DNA of 7,302 bases. Origin: an uncultured Bacillota bacterium. GTDB lineage: Bacteria > Bacillota_I > Bacilli_A > RF39 > UBA660. The stretch is taken from assembly GCA_905200435.1 (NCBI GenBank), contig CAJKKJ010000036.1, positions 1 to 7,302 of the forward strand, given 5' to 3'. Shown piece after piece: positions 1 through 7,302 of this stretch. Each line of letters opens with the position of its first letter. Within the stretch, counting starts at the first letter, position 1. Below the pieces are notes generated by a model. It was not told the origin of the DNA. It searched no databases and saw only the letters and a list, made by a program, of their open reading frames with translations. A program made the position numbers and the translations under genes.

Positions 1-1
1 T

Positions 2-112
2 TTAGAAGAAAGGTTAAATAATTTAGAAAGAAGAGTTAGTAGATTAGAGTCTTCTTTAAATGATACAAACATCACTAATAATTATAATAGTGCTTCTTAT
101 CAAATGATGTAG
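2..112 (+). CDS. C-terminal end of an unidentified coiled-coil protein (partial, 5' end outside window)
   Basis: Only the last 36 codons and a TAG stop (110-112) are visible; the gene enters from the left edge. The first 19 visible residues (LEERLNNLERRVSRLESSL) form a clean heptad pattern with Leu/Val at positions 1, 5, 8, 12, 15 and 19, as expected of a parallel coiled coil, probably an oligomerisation helix. A short polar tail rich in Asn, Ser, Thr and Tyr follows and ends in Gln-Met-Met. A U-tailed hairpin starts at the base after the stop codon, which supports this being a real gene end. It converges with eno. I do not recognise the family; such short coiled-coil tails occur in many small Firmicute surface or spore-associated proteins, but nothing here assigns a function. 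Confidence 0.72.
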   Translation, partial: LEERLNNLERRVSRLESSLNDTNITNNYNSASYQMM

Positions 113-137
113 AAAGATCTGAAAAAGGTCTTTTTTT
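113..137 (+). terminator. Rho-independent terminator of the plus-strand coiled-coil gene
   Basis: Positions 113-120 (AAAGATCT) pair with 126-133 (AGGTCTTT) around a GAAAA loop. The stem has eight pairs including one U-G wobble, and a run of T continues to 137. On the minus strand the wobble becomes an A-C mismatch and no U-tract follows, so this terminator serves the plus-strand gene. It begins directly after that gene's TAG. Confidence 0.75.
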
Positions 138-163
138 AAAAGGAACTTATTTACTAAGTTCCT
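138..163 (-). terminator. Rho-independent terminator downstream of eno
   Basis: AGGAACTTA (141-149) and TAAGTTCCT (155-163) form a perfect 9-bp stem with a 5-nt loop. Read on the minus strand the stem runs into UUUU (141-138). The tail is short and then becomes A-rich, so strength is uncertain. The 5' arm overlaps the Glu-Glu-Leu codons of the C-terminal eno remnant, and the remnant's TAA (147-149) lies in the 3' arm. The eno operon and the plus-strand gene therefore have adjacent but separate convergent terminators. Confidence 0.7.
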
Positions 164-191
164 CTTCTATTCGCATTAATTGATTCTATTG

Positions 192-194
<3 letters not shown>
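147..194 (-). pseudogene. eno: Detached C-terminal remnant of enolase, separated by TGA and TAG codons
   Basis: Read in the eno frame past its stop: TGA (192-194), CAA, TAG (186-188), then NQLMRIEEELSK and TAA (147-149). The family end normally reads SRTDR-x-x-x-Tyr-Asn-Gln-Leu-x-Arg-Ile-Glu-Glu, with three residues between Arg and Tyr. The spacing here is identical: Met, TGA and Gln fill the three positions and TAG sits where Tyr is expected. Thus no frameshift is needed, only two nonsense codons; for example TGT to TGA and TAT to TAG would each be a single change. The 12 downstream codons show no decay. With both stops read as amino acids the protein would be 407 residues, still shorter than most enolases. 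Confidence 0.8.
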
Positions 195-1379
<1,185 letters not shown>

Positions 1380-1381
<2 letters not shown>

Positions 1382-2696
1382 ATAATTTATTTATTACATC
1401 CTTATAAAGTGTTCCACGTTCTTCAAAACTATTAAATTGATCCCATGATGCACATGCTGGACTTAATAATATTATATCCCCTTTATCGGATAATTCAAAT
1501 GCTTTTTTTGTAGCCTCTTCTAAATTATCAACTACTTTACATTCTTTTTTGCACCATTTTTTTATTCTATCTTTTGTTTCTCCATAACAAATAACATATT
1601 TTACATGTTCCATATGACTATCTAATTCATCAAATGAGTGTCCCCTATCAAGTCCTCCCATAATTAATATTGTTGGATTATCAAATGAATCTAAAGCAAT
1701 TCTTGTTGAAACTGTATTAGTAGCTTTTGAATCATTATAGAATTTTCTCCCATCTATTTCTTTGACAAATTCAATTCTATGTTCAACACCTTTGAATGTA
1801 GATAATTCATCATATATTATTTTGTTTGGTATATTTAATTCTTTCATGACTAATATTGCACACATAATGTTTTCATAGTTATGCATTCCCTTAACTAAGA
1901 TATCTTTAGTACTGATAATTTTTTCATTTTTATAGTATATATTACCATCTTCATAATAACAATCTGTTTTTCTTTTTGATGAGAAATATTCTTTTCTTCC
2001 TTTGATATCATTTGTTAAATTAACAACATCTTCATTTTCTAAATTTAGGATTGCTAAACTATTATCATCAAAGTTTTTAAATATTCTTTTTTTGATATTT
2101 TTGTAATTTTCATAATTACCAAAGAAATCAATATGTACTGGTATTAAATTTGTAAGTACAGCAATATCTGGTTTAAAGTCTTTAAAATTATTTAATTGTT
2201 GGCTCGATATTTCCATCACTAGTATATCGTTTTCTTTTATTTCTTCAATCATTTTAGATAAAGGTATTCCCATATTACCACACATATGGCAATTAGAGGT
2301 GAATCTTTTTATCATGTTATAGATTATTGTTGTTGTCGTTGTTTTACCATTTGAACCTGTAACACAAATTAATTTTACTTTTGGTAAGAAGTGAAATGCA
2401 ACTTCTATTTCATTAATAACACTTATTTTTAAATCATTAGCTTTTTTCACTAATTCATTTTCATTACTAATTCCCGGATTTTTAACAACATAGTCAAAAC
2501 TAGAATCTAAATATGGTAAAGCATCTTTGGTAATATATACCTTTACTCCTAATTTTTCTAATTCTTCAACTTTTTCCTTTTCTTGTTCTTTAGCATCTAC
2601 TAAAACTATCTCATTATTATGCTTTTTTAATAGTTTAGAAACTTCATAACCACTTCTTGCCATTCCAAAAACAAATATTTTTTTATTTTCAAACAT
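1380..2696 (-). CDS. murD: UDP-N-acetylmuramoyl-L-alanine:D-glutamate ligase (MurD)
   Basis: MurD adds D-glutamate to UDP-MurNAc-L-Ala with ATP in cytosolic peptidoglycan precursor synthesis. At 438 residues it has normal length and the three Mur-ligase domains. The N-terminal UDP-binding domain has GMARSG (11-16) and KNPGI (72-76). The central ATPase has GSNGKTT (114-120), MEISSQQL (161-168), His188 and the Lys202/203-Arg-Ile segment that holds the carbamylated Lys in the family. The C-terminal domain has GMHNYEN (270-276), EHRIEF (305-310), NDSKATNT (321-328), GGLDRG (347-352) and SPACASWDQF (412-421). NDSKATN and SPACASWD are typical of MurD rather than MurC, E or F. The residue before His188 is Val where Asp or Glu is common; this may be lineage variation. 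The start is supported by AAAGGA seven bases upstream. The gene ends in TAG nine bases before eno. Confidence 0.96.
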
Positions 2697-2703
2697 TTTA
2701 TTT

Positions 2704-2709
2704 TCCTTT
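2704..2709 (-). promoter_or_regulatory. Ribosome binding site of murD
   Basis: AAAGGA lies seven bases upstream of the murD ATG. It is weaker than the AGGAGG sites of the neighbouring genes. An ATG at 2710-2712 opens only a four-codon frame ending in TAA and is not taken as the start. Confidence 0.6.
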
Positions 2710-2712
2710 CAT

Positions 2713-2743
2713 TTTATAAAGGTTGGGCTTAAATAACCCAACC
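2713..2743 (-). terminator. Hairpin at the end of the carrier gene, possible weak terminator or attenuator
   Basis: GGTTGGG (2721-2727) and CCCAACC (2737-2743) form a perfect 7-bp stem, five of whose pairs are G-C, with a 9-nt loop. On the minus strand UUUAU follows directly, a short and imperfect U-tract. The TAA stop of the carrier (2729-2731) is in the loop, and the 5' arm encodes its last residues (Gly-Trp-Val). It precedes murD by about 20 bases and may lower transcription into murD-eno, or it may protect the upstream mRNA's 3' end. Confidence 0.6.
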
Positions 2744-4102
2744 GATAATTAAGAATGTAACTAATAATATTCCAAGTGTTATAAGTACAAATTTGTAAAT
2801 ATGCTTAATCCATTCTTTATAACCAATATCAAAGTATGATAAGCCACCAAGTAATAATGCACTGGTTGGTGTTACAAATAATGTTAAACCATAAATTGTT
2901 TGCATTATAAATGTCATTAGTGAATAACCATCACTATAAGCTGTTTGTAATACAGTGCTTAAGTCACTTGCTAAATAAATAAATTGACCATAGAAGAATG
3001 TTCCAACACTTGATAGTATTGTTATTGGTAAAATGCTTACTTCTTTTGATAAACCTATTATTTTATTGAATATTGTATAAATTATTGATTGGCCTGTTTG
3101 GCTTGTAAAGAATGGCATTAATATTACAAATGATAATGTTGTAAATATAGACATTGGTATTAATTTTTTTGCGCCTTCTACAAATCCATCATACATGTCT
3201 TTTGCTTTTAATCCATAAATCCAAGATATTGCAATTGATGCAATTAATAATACTGCTGAAAATTCAACTTCTGAACATGTTCCTAATGCTTTTATATTTT
3301 GACCTAATATTCCTGAAACGATTGAAAAATTATTTACTTGAATTTCAGAAATTGCTGTGTGTAAATCCTCAAAAACGTTTATATTAAAAGCGTAAGACCA
3401 ACTAAACATTGATATAAAGCCAACGATTAAAGCTATTAATGTAATTACTAAAGCTGGCATTGTTTTTATTTTTTTATCTGTCTCTATTTCCTTTGGATTA
3501 AAATCTTTATTTGATTTCTTAATGTATATAATTAGTAATGCACTTGTAATTAATAAAATTGCTACTTTAAAAACTAATAGAGATGTATATCCAACTTTAT
3601 AGAAATAATTAATGTATCCACTTACATCAAATGCAAGTAATGAACCAATTATTCCTACAAATATTGCTCCTATTGTTGCAAGCATGGCATTCTTTTTATC
3701 ATATCCTAATGCTTCTAAAACATCTTTAAAGAATGGTACTAGTACAAATAATCCCATCATTATTCCAAATATTGATGATAGAAGCGCTAGTAATATTACT
3801 GTTATTATTAAGAATGATGTCCTATTTTTTTCTTTTGTGCATGCACCTACTATGTTATTATAAACTCCTGTTTTCTTTAATATTCCATAGAATCCACCTA
3901 CTACTAATAGGTAAACACCATATTGTACATATGTTTGAAATGATTGTAATGGATAATAAATTAAATCAAATAATCCAAGTGGTTCAAGACTACCTTCTGT
4001 ATAAGTACCATTTGTATAACTTCCTGTTTTAATTATCCATGTTAATAAAGCAAATATTAATAATGAAATTAGTATTGTTTTTAATAATTTTTTATTGTTC
4101 AT
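2729..4102 (-). CDS. YfcC family (C4-dicarboxylate/amino-acid carrier-like) membrane protein
   Basis: This is a 457-residue polytopic inner-membrane protein with about 11 hydrophobic segments (roughly residues 5-24, 57-76, 95-125, 140-160, 172-194, 214-236, 280-297, 313-333, 355-377, 395-420 and 433-455). The YfcC/DcuC-like part of the ion-transporter superfamily is suggested by the opening LTWIIKTGSY (20-29), the VVGGFYGILKKTGVYN segment (67-82) and the C-terminal TPTSALLLGGLSYFDIGYKEW (411-431). In that family this last region carries a Pro-Thr-Ser in a re-entrant or membrane segment. Relatives carry dicarboxylates or amino acids; the substrate cannot be read from the sequence. The central polar loop at 195-213 is short and lysine-rich, consistent with a cytoplasmic location. 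The ATG has AGGAGG four bases upstream. The gene sits 11 bp after the kinase in the same operon. Family call fairly sure, substrate unknown. Confidence 0.8.
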   Translation of the reverse strand: MNNKKLLKTILISLLIFALLTWIIKTGSYTNGTYTEGSLEPLGLFDLIYYPLQSFQTYVQYGVYLLVVGGFYGILKKTGVYNNIVGACTKEKNRTSFLIITVILLALLSSIFGIMMGLFVLVPFFKDVLEALGYDKKNAMLATIGAIFVGIIGSLLAFDVSGYINYFYKVGYTSLLVFKVAILLITSALLIIYIKKSNKDFNPKEIETDKKIKTMPALVITLIALIVGFISMFSWSYAFNINVFEDLHTAISEIQVNNFSIVSGILGQNIKALGTCSEVEFSAVLLIASIAISWIYGLKAKDMYDGFVEGAKKLIPMSIFTTLSFVILMPFFTSQTGQSIIYTIFNKIIGLSKEVSILPITILSSVGTFFYGQFIYLASDLSTVLQTAYSDGYSLMTFIMQTIYGLTLFVTPTSALLLGGLSYFDIGYKEWIKHIYKFVLITLGILLVTFLIIGWVI

Positions 4103-4106
4103 AAAT

Positions 4107-4112
4107 CCTCCT
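4107..4112 (-). promoter_or_regulatory. Ribosome binding site of the YfcC-like carrier
   Basis: AGGAGG lies four bases before the ATG at 4102 and one base after the kinase TAA stop. It supports the chosen start and a shared transcript. Confidence 0.8.
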
Positions 4113-4113
4113 G

Positions 4114-4677
4114 TTAAAATCTCCTTTTTATGTCTTCTAAAATAATACTTACTTTTTCTTCTAATTCTTCAAGTGTACCATCATTAACTATTTTATAGTC
4201 AAAATTATTATAATCATCAAGATCTGTTTCTGTATAATGTTTTTGTTCGCTTGCTGTAAGTTCAGATTCTAAAGATGGTCTTGTAACATTTATAACAATG
4301 ACATTTTTTAACTCTTGTTTTGGTATGTCAAGTTCTACTTTAGCCCTTGCATCACTTATTGTTATGATATCAAAAAAGTACGAATAAACTTTTATATCTG
4401 ATATCATTCTTTTAACGAAGAATAGAAAATCTATTTTTTGTCTTATTAATTCTGTTCCTAATGTTTGCAATAATTCACGTGGTTTAGTTTCTTCACTACC
4501 ATCCCAATTGCTTATTTTTTTAGCATATTCTTTTATTGGTGTACTATATTGTAAATTGATTGTATTTAAACCTATTCTTTCATATGCATCTCTTATCATT
4601 TTGGCAACAGTATCTTTTCCATGTCTAGCTTTACCACTTATAATAAAGATAAATGGATTTTTTTCTTCTAAATTCAT
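4114..4677 (-). CDS. Deoxynucleoside monophosphate kinase-like P-loop protein
   Basis: This is a 187-residue soluble P-loop kinase. The Walker A motif is GKARHGKDT (15-23), with Asp in place of the usual Ser/Thr after the Lys, a form typical of the phage T4 gp1-like dNMP kinase group. Other family-like segments are QYSTPIKEYAKKI (43-55), the EETKPRELLQTLGTELIRQ stretch (62-80), the beta-strand ITISDAR (105-111, Walker-B position), and a C-terminal HYTETDLDDY...DYKIVNDGTLEEL (147-172), which resembles the substrate-lid and closing segment of that family. Likely role: ATP-dependent phosphorylation of a (deoxy)nucleoside monophosphate; which base is unknown. The start codon overlaps the permease stop in ATGA, with GGAGGT upstream inside the permease, so the two are translationally coupled. 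Alternatives are another small nucleotide or cofactor kinase such as a dephospho-CoA kinase relative, but the REL-TLGTE-R pattern favours dNMP kinase. Confidence 0.72.
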   Translation of the reverse strand: MNLEEKNPFIFIISGKARHGKDTVAKMIRDAYERIGLNTINLQYSTPIKEYAKKISNWDGSEETKPRELLQTLGTELIRQKIDFLFFVKRMISDIKVYSYFFDIITISDARAKVELDIPKQELKNVIVINVTRPSLESELTASEQKHYTETDLDDYNNFDYKIVNDGTLEELEEKVSIILEDIKRRF

Positions 4678-5798
4678 ACTTTTACCTCCATTTTATCGGC
4701 TTTGAAAAATTTATATTTTTCATTGTAATATGTAATGATTTCTTTTAGTACAGCTACTATTGGAGTTGCAATTATCATGCCGATCATTCCAAAGAAATAA
4801 CCAAATACTAATAATCCGACTAATATTGTAACCGGACTTAGTTTTACCGATTTACCCATTATTATTGGCGATAATACATTTCCTTCTATTGTTTGGATTA
4901 TTGAAAGAACAACTATTACTAGTATTCCTGTTAATGGACTTACTGTAAATCCTAATACTACTGCTGGTATAGCGCCTATATATGGTCCTAAATATGGTAT
5001 TACATTGGTTACGGCACAGAATATCGCAAGTATAATTGCAGCTGGTACTTTTAATATTAATAATCCGATTAATGTACAGCCAAAGATTATTAATGACGAA
5101 TATATTGTACCTCTTATAAATTTATTTAATATATAATTTATTCTTGATAATAAATCCCATACTTCCTTACGATATTTTGTAGGTATAATTACTTTTATTC
5201 TTTCTGGTGTTTCATTGAAATCAAGTAATAAGAAGAATCCTACCATTAATCCAAGCCAGAATGTTCCTAGTCCAGATATTATATTTGATACTGTTTTAGT
5301 GATCCATGAAACAATACTTGTTGCATCAAATTCGGAAGCTATATCTGTTACTTTCTTTATGATTGCTGTCTTAGTTGATGTTAAATCAATTCCTTCTATT
5401 GTAAAATCATTGATCCATTTTAGTGTATCATTAGTTATTTTACCTAAATTTACTGTTTGAACTTGTTCAACAATTACCGGTACAATTTCTACTATCAATA
5501 GTATTAATACACCAACAAATGTTATAAAAACAATTAATGATCCAAATATTCTTTTTATTTTATGTTTTTGCATCCATGTTACGAGTGGATTAAATAACCA
5601 AGCAAATCCTAGTCCTATAAAAAGAGGTGTTAGTATTTGTAATAGTTTACTTATAAAAGGCATTATTTGTAATTTATCACCTATTAGAGTTACTAAATAC
5701 ACTGCTGCTATAATAAGGACTATATGTAATAAACCTATTAATCTATTACCTTGAGTTAATAAATTATTAATTTTTCTTTTATTTATTTCATCCTTCAT
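4674..5798 (-). CDS. AI-2E family transporter (UPF0118/TqsA-like permease)
   Basis: This is a 374-residue integral membrane protein of the PF01594 family, of normal length. The order is typical: hydrophobic segments at about 21-39, 52-70 and 84-110, a long less hydrophobic soluble region (112-165), then a membrane-rich C-terminal half. That half has the signatures VTNVIPYLGPYIGAIPA (263-279) and EGNVLSPIIMGKSVKLSP (305-322), followed by ILVGLLVFGYFFGMIGMIIATP (325-346). Family members export or exchange small solutes; some are linked to autoinducer-2, others act as Na+/H+ antiporters, so the name does not prove a quorum-sensing role. It is the first gene of the minus-strand run, right after a SigA-type promoter and AGGAGGG. 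It ends in TGA overlapping the kinase ATG by four bases. A charged, Lys/Arg-rich N-terminus (2-9) suggests an inside start. Confidence 0.9.
   Translation of the reverse strand: MKDEINKRKINNLLTQGNRLIGLLHIVLIIAAVYLVTLIGDKLQIMPFISKLLQILTPLFIGLGFAWLFNPLVTWMQKHKIKRIFGSLIVFITFVGVLILLIVEIVPVIVEQVQTVNLGKITNDTLKWINDFTIEGIDLTSTKTAIIKKVTDIASEFDATSIVSWITKTVSNIISGLGTFWLGLMVGFFLLLDFNETPERIKVIIPTKYRKEVWDLLSRINYILNKFIRGTIYSSLIIFGCTLIGLLILKVPAAIILAIFCAVTNVIPYLGPYIGAIPAVVLGFTVSPLTGILVIVVLSIIQTIEGNVLSPIIMGKSVKLSPVTILVGLLVFGYFFGMIGMIIATPIVAVLKEIITYYNEKYKFFKADKMEVKV
4684..4689 (-). promoter_or_regulatory. Ribosome binding site of the kinase inside the permease coding end
   Basis: GGAGGT is formed by the Glu-Val codons near the permease C-terminus and lies six bases before the kinase ATG (4677). 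Together with the ATGA stop-start overlap it indicates translational coupling. Confidence 0.8.
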
Positions 5799-5802
5799 AT
5801 GA

Positions 5803-5809
5803 CCCTCCT
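5803..5809 (-). promoter_or_regulatory. Ribosome binding site of the AI-2E permease
   Basis: AGGAGGG ends four bases before the ATG (5798) and is the strongest Shine-Dalgarno match in the window. It confirms the start and coincides with the predicted transcription start from the promoter just upstream. Confidence 0.85.
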
Positions 5810-5815
5810 AGGAAA

Positions 5816-5844
5816 ATTATACACTTTATTTTGTTATTTTTCAA
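5816..5844 (-). promoter_or_regulatory. SigA-type promoter of the permease-kinase-carrier-murD-eno operon
   Basis: On the minus strand TTGAAA (5844-5839) and a perfect TATAAT (5821-5816) are separated by 17 bp, five of six and six of six consensus bases. The predicted start is near 5809, which leaves a leader of only about 11 nt that begins with the Shine-Dalgarno sequence. A weaker second candidate lies upstream: TTGTAA (5896-5891), 16 bp spacer, TAGAAT (5874-5869), which would give a leader of about 60 nt. In this AT-rich context some matches occur by chance, but position and spacing favour the first. Confidence 0.75.
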
Positions 5845-5961
5845 TTAAAAATAATAAAAGATTAGAAAATTCTAAGAAATATATAACATTTTACAATTAA
5901 CCATAGATAAATAGATTTTTAAAATTAATTTGCTATATCCATATATTTTTTTAATAAAAGC

Positions 5962-5996
5962 AAAAAAATGTTAGGAATTTATTTTCTAACATTTTT
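5962..5996 (-). terminator. Rho-independent terminator of polC
   Basis: AAAAATGTTAG (5964-5974) and CTAACATTTTT (5986-5996) form an 11-bp stem with an 11-nt loop, ten bases after the polC stop. On the minus strand the stem runs out into seven consecutive U (5968-5962). The stem has only two G-C pairs, so it may be leaky, but the U-run and position are right. Confidence 0.75.
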
Positions 5997-6006
5997 AAAT
6001 ATACTT

Positions 6007-7302
6007 TTAAAATAAACTTAATTGGTTAGATTCATCCATATCATCTAAAACTCCAAGTTCTTTCATTTTTTCAATTAAAGTCTTAGATACTCCGCCTCTT
6101 TTTTGTAAATCTTCAATTGAATAGAATGGTCTTTTTTCTCTTTCAATTACTATCTTTTGTGCAACTGAATCGCCAAGTCCATCTAAACATCTAAAAGGAA
6201 GTAATAAAGTATCTTTATCTAAAATTTTAAAATACTTAGAATCTGATTTCTCAATATCGATTTGAGCAAATTTAATGCCTCTAGCCGATGCTTCTAATGC
6301 AATTAGCATAACATCATATACATTTGATTCTTTATTAGAAGCACTTGCTCCTTTTTCTTCAATATCCAATATTCTATTTTTAATGGCATTATATCCATTT
6401 ACCATTGCTGAAACATCAAAATCAGCACATCTAATAGACATATAAGCACAGTAATATAGAATTGGATAATGAACTTTATACCAAGCTATTCTAAAAGCAC
6501 TTGTAACATAAGCAGTAGCATGAGCTTTTGGAAACATGTATTTTATTTTATTACATGAATCAATAAACCATTCTTCAATACCTGCTTCTTTCATTTTGTT
6601 TTTGAAGTCAACCCATTTATCAGGTTCCTTAGAAGCTTTACCTTTTCTTACAAATTCCATTATTTTAAATGCATCTAAATCTTTCATGCCATGATATCTT
6701 AGATAAACCATAATATCATCACGACATCCAATAACTTCTTTTAATGGAACAATATTGTTTTTAATTAAATCTTGAGCATTTCCTAACCAAACATCTGTAC
6801 CGTGTGATAAACCAGATATTTTAATTAATTCTGCAAATGTTTTTGGTTTAGTATCAACTAACATTTGAATAACAAATTTTGTACCAAATTCAGGGATACC
6901 TAAAGTACCTGTTTCACACATAATTTGTTCTTTACTAACCCCAAGTACTTCTGGACCAGAAAATATTTCCATTGTTGCTTTATCACCTAATGGTACTTTA
7001 GTTACATCAATATTTCCATCTTCATCTCTAGGTAAATTAGCTGTGTCAACAAATGTTTCTAATCCTTCTTTACATTTTCTAACTTCTTCTTTTGATAAAT
7101 CTTGTAACATTCTTAAAACTGTCGGGTCATCGTGTCCTAGTATATCAAGTTTTAATAAATCTTGGTCAATTGCATGATAATCAAAATGGGTTGTTCTCCA
7201 AGGTACTGTTGGATCATCTGCTGGATATTGGAAAGGTGTAAAATCAAACACTTCTTTGTAACCCGGAACAACAACTATTCCTCCTGGGTGCTGACCTGTT
7301 GT
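6007..7302 (-). CDS. polC: DNA polymerase III alpha subunit, Gram-positive type PolC (partial, C-terminal part)
   Basis: PolC is the main replicative DNA polymerase of low-GC Gram-positive bacteria. The frame stays open to the right edge, so only the last 431 of roughly 1,400 residues are seen. It begins with TGQHPGGIVVVPGY and continues through DFTPFQYPADDPT. The KLDILGHDDPT motif carries the third catalytic Asp of the palm (visible residue 53) by family comparison. Next come the ETGTLGIPEFGT and LSHGTDVWLGNAQDL blocks, the FPKAHATAYV motif (257-266), and a helix-hairpin-helix-like LDGLGDSVAQKI near the end. The protein ends in QLSLF (427-431), the classic beta-clamp-binding pentapeptide placed at the PolC C-terminus. 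A GTG at 7249-7251 is an internal Val codon, not a start, because homologous sequence continues upstream. The catalytic DxD pair and the exonuclease domain are outside the window. Confidence 0.97.
   Translation of the reverse strand, partial: TTGQHPGGIVVVPGYKEVFDFTPFQYPADDPTVPWRTTHFDYHAIDQDLLKLDILGHDDPTVLRMLQDLSKEEVRKCKEGLETFVDTANLPRDEDGNIDVTKVPLGDKATMEIFSGPEVLGVSKEQIMCETGTLGIPEFGTKFVIQMLVDTKPKTFAELIKISGLSHGTDVWLGNAQDLIKNNIVPLKEVIGCRDDIMVYLRYHGMKDLDAFKIMEFVRKGKASKEPDKWVDFKNKMKEAGIEEWFIDSCNKIKYMFPKAHATAYVTSAFRIAWYKVHYPILYYCAYMSIRCADFDVSAMVNGYNAIKNRILDIEEKGASASNKESNVYDVMLIALEASARGIKFAQIDIEKSDSKYFKILDKDTLLLPFRCLDGLGDSVAQKIVIEREKRPFYSIEDLQKRGGVSKTLIEKMKELGVLDDMDESNQLSLF

Larger units (their letters stand above)
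5799..6006. other. Non-coding gap between polC and the permease operon
   Basis: About 200 bp of very AT-rich sequence contains the permease ribosome site, one good and one weak minus-strand promoter, and the polC terminator. I see no open frame with a ribosome site, no tRNA and no riboswitch-like conserved fold. Confidence 0.7.

Noticed and set aside
2713..2741. Separate murD promoter (TATAAA at 2718-2713 with TTGGGT 17 bp upstream)
   Set aside because: The -35 matches only three of six bases and lies inside the hairpin arm; the predicted start would fall in the murD ribosome site. Chance matches are common in such AT-rich DNA.
3154..4032. Plus-strand open frames opposite the carrier gene (3154-3387, 3612-3863, 3733-4032)
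   Set aside because: They lie wholly antisense to a well-supported membrane protein gene, have no clear ribosome sites, and their composition is what the complement of hydrophobic codons yields.
4508..5460. Plus-strand open frames opposite the kinase and permease (4508-4705, 5215-5460)
   Set aside because: These are antisense shadows with no ribosome site and no family resemblance.
5862..5875. Inverted repeat TTAGAA-AA-TTCTAA upstream of the promoter as an operator
   Set aside because: It is six AT-rich base pairs only, has no second copy nearby, and resembles no operator I can name; it may be chance.
7249..7251. GTG as start codon of the polymerase gene
   Set aside because: The frame continues to the window edge with PolC-like sequence (TGQHPGG), so this is an internal Val codon.

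Overview
The window is strongly AT-rich and comes from a low-GC Gram-positive bacterium (Bacillota or a close walled relative). The C-terminal half of a PolC-type replicative DNA polymerase points there, as do AGGAGG-type ribosome binding sites and short U-tailed terminators. A murD gene argues for a peptidoglycan wall, so against a wall-less Mollicute. Trp is TGG at the sites checked. TAA, TAG and TGA all appear as ordinary stops, so the standard bacterial code is the working assumption. The species cannot be named from this sequence.

Layout. Positions 1-112 hold the last 36 codons of an unidentified plus-strand gene with a coiled-coil end, followed by its own terminator. Everything else is on the minus strand, so transcription converges on this gene. 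Read in the minus direction from the right edge: the C-terminal ~431 residues of polC (7302 to 6007, cut by the window edge); a weak terminator; a ~200 bp non-coding gap with a good SigA-type promoter; then a tightly packed run of five genes. These are an AI-2E family permease, a deoxynucleoside-monophosphate-kinase-like P-loop protein, a YfcC-type membrane carrier, murD and eno. Spacings are -4, 11, 32 and 9 bp. Hairpins follow the carrier gene and eno.

How the genes fit together. The five-gene run looks like one transcription unit of housekeeping functions: two membrane transporters, nucleotide phosphorylation, peptidoglycan precursor synthesis and glycolysis. They are not one pathway. The carrier's stop codon lies in the loop of a hairpin that could reduce transcription into murD-eno.

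The most notable point is the end of eno. The reading frame stops at a TGA after the conserved SRTDR motif. The next codons still align without gap to the family's C-terminal helix, interrupted only by this TGA and by a TAG two codons later, and they end at a TAA inside the terminator hairpin. The enolase is therefore a recently truncated protein, a sequence error, or a readthrough case. I see no defence system, mobile element, CRISPR array, tRNA or rRNA, and no clear new multi-gene system.
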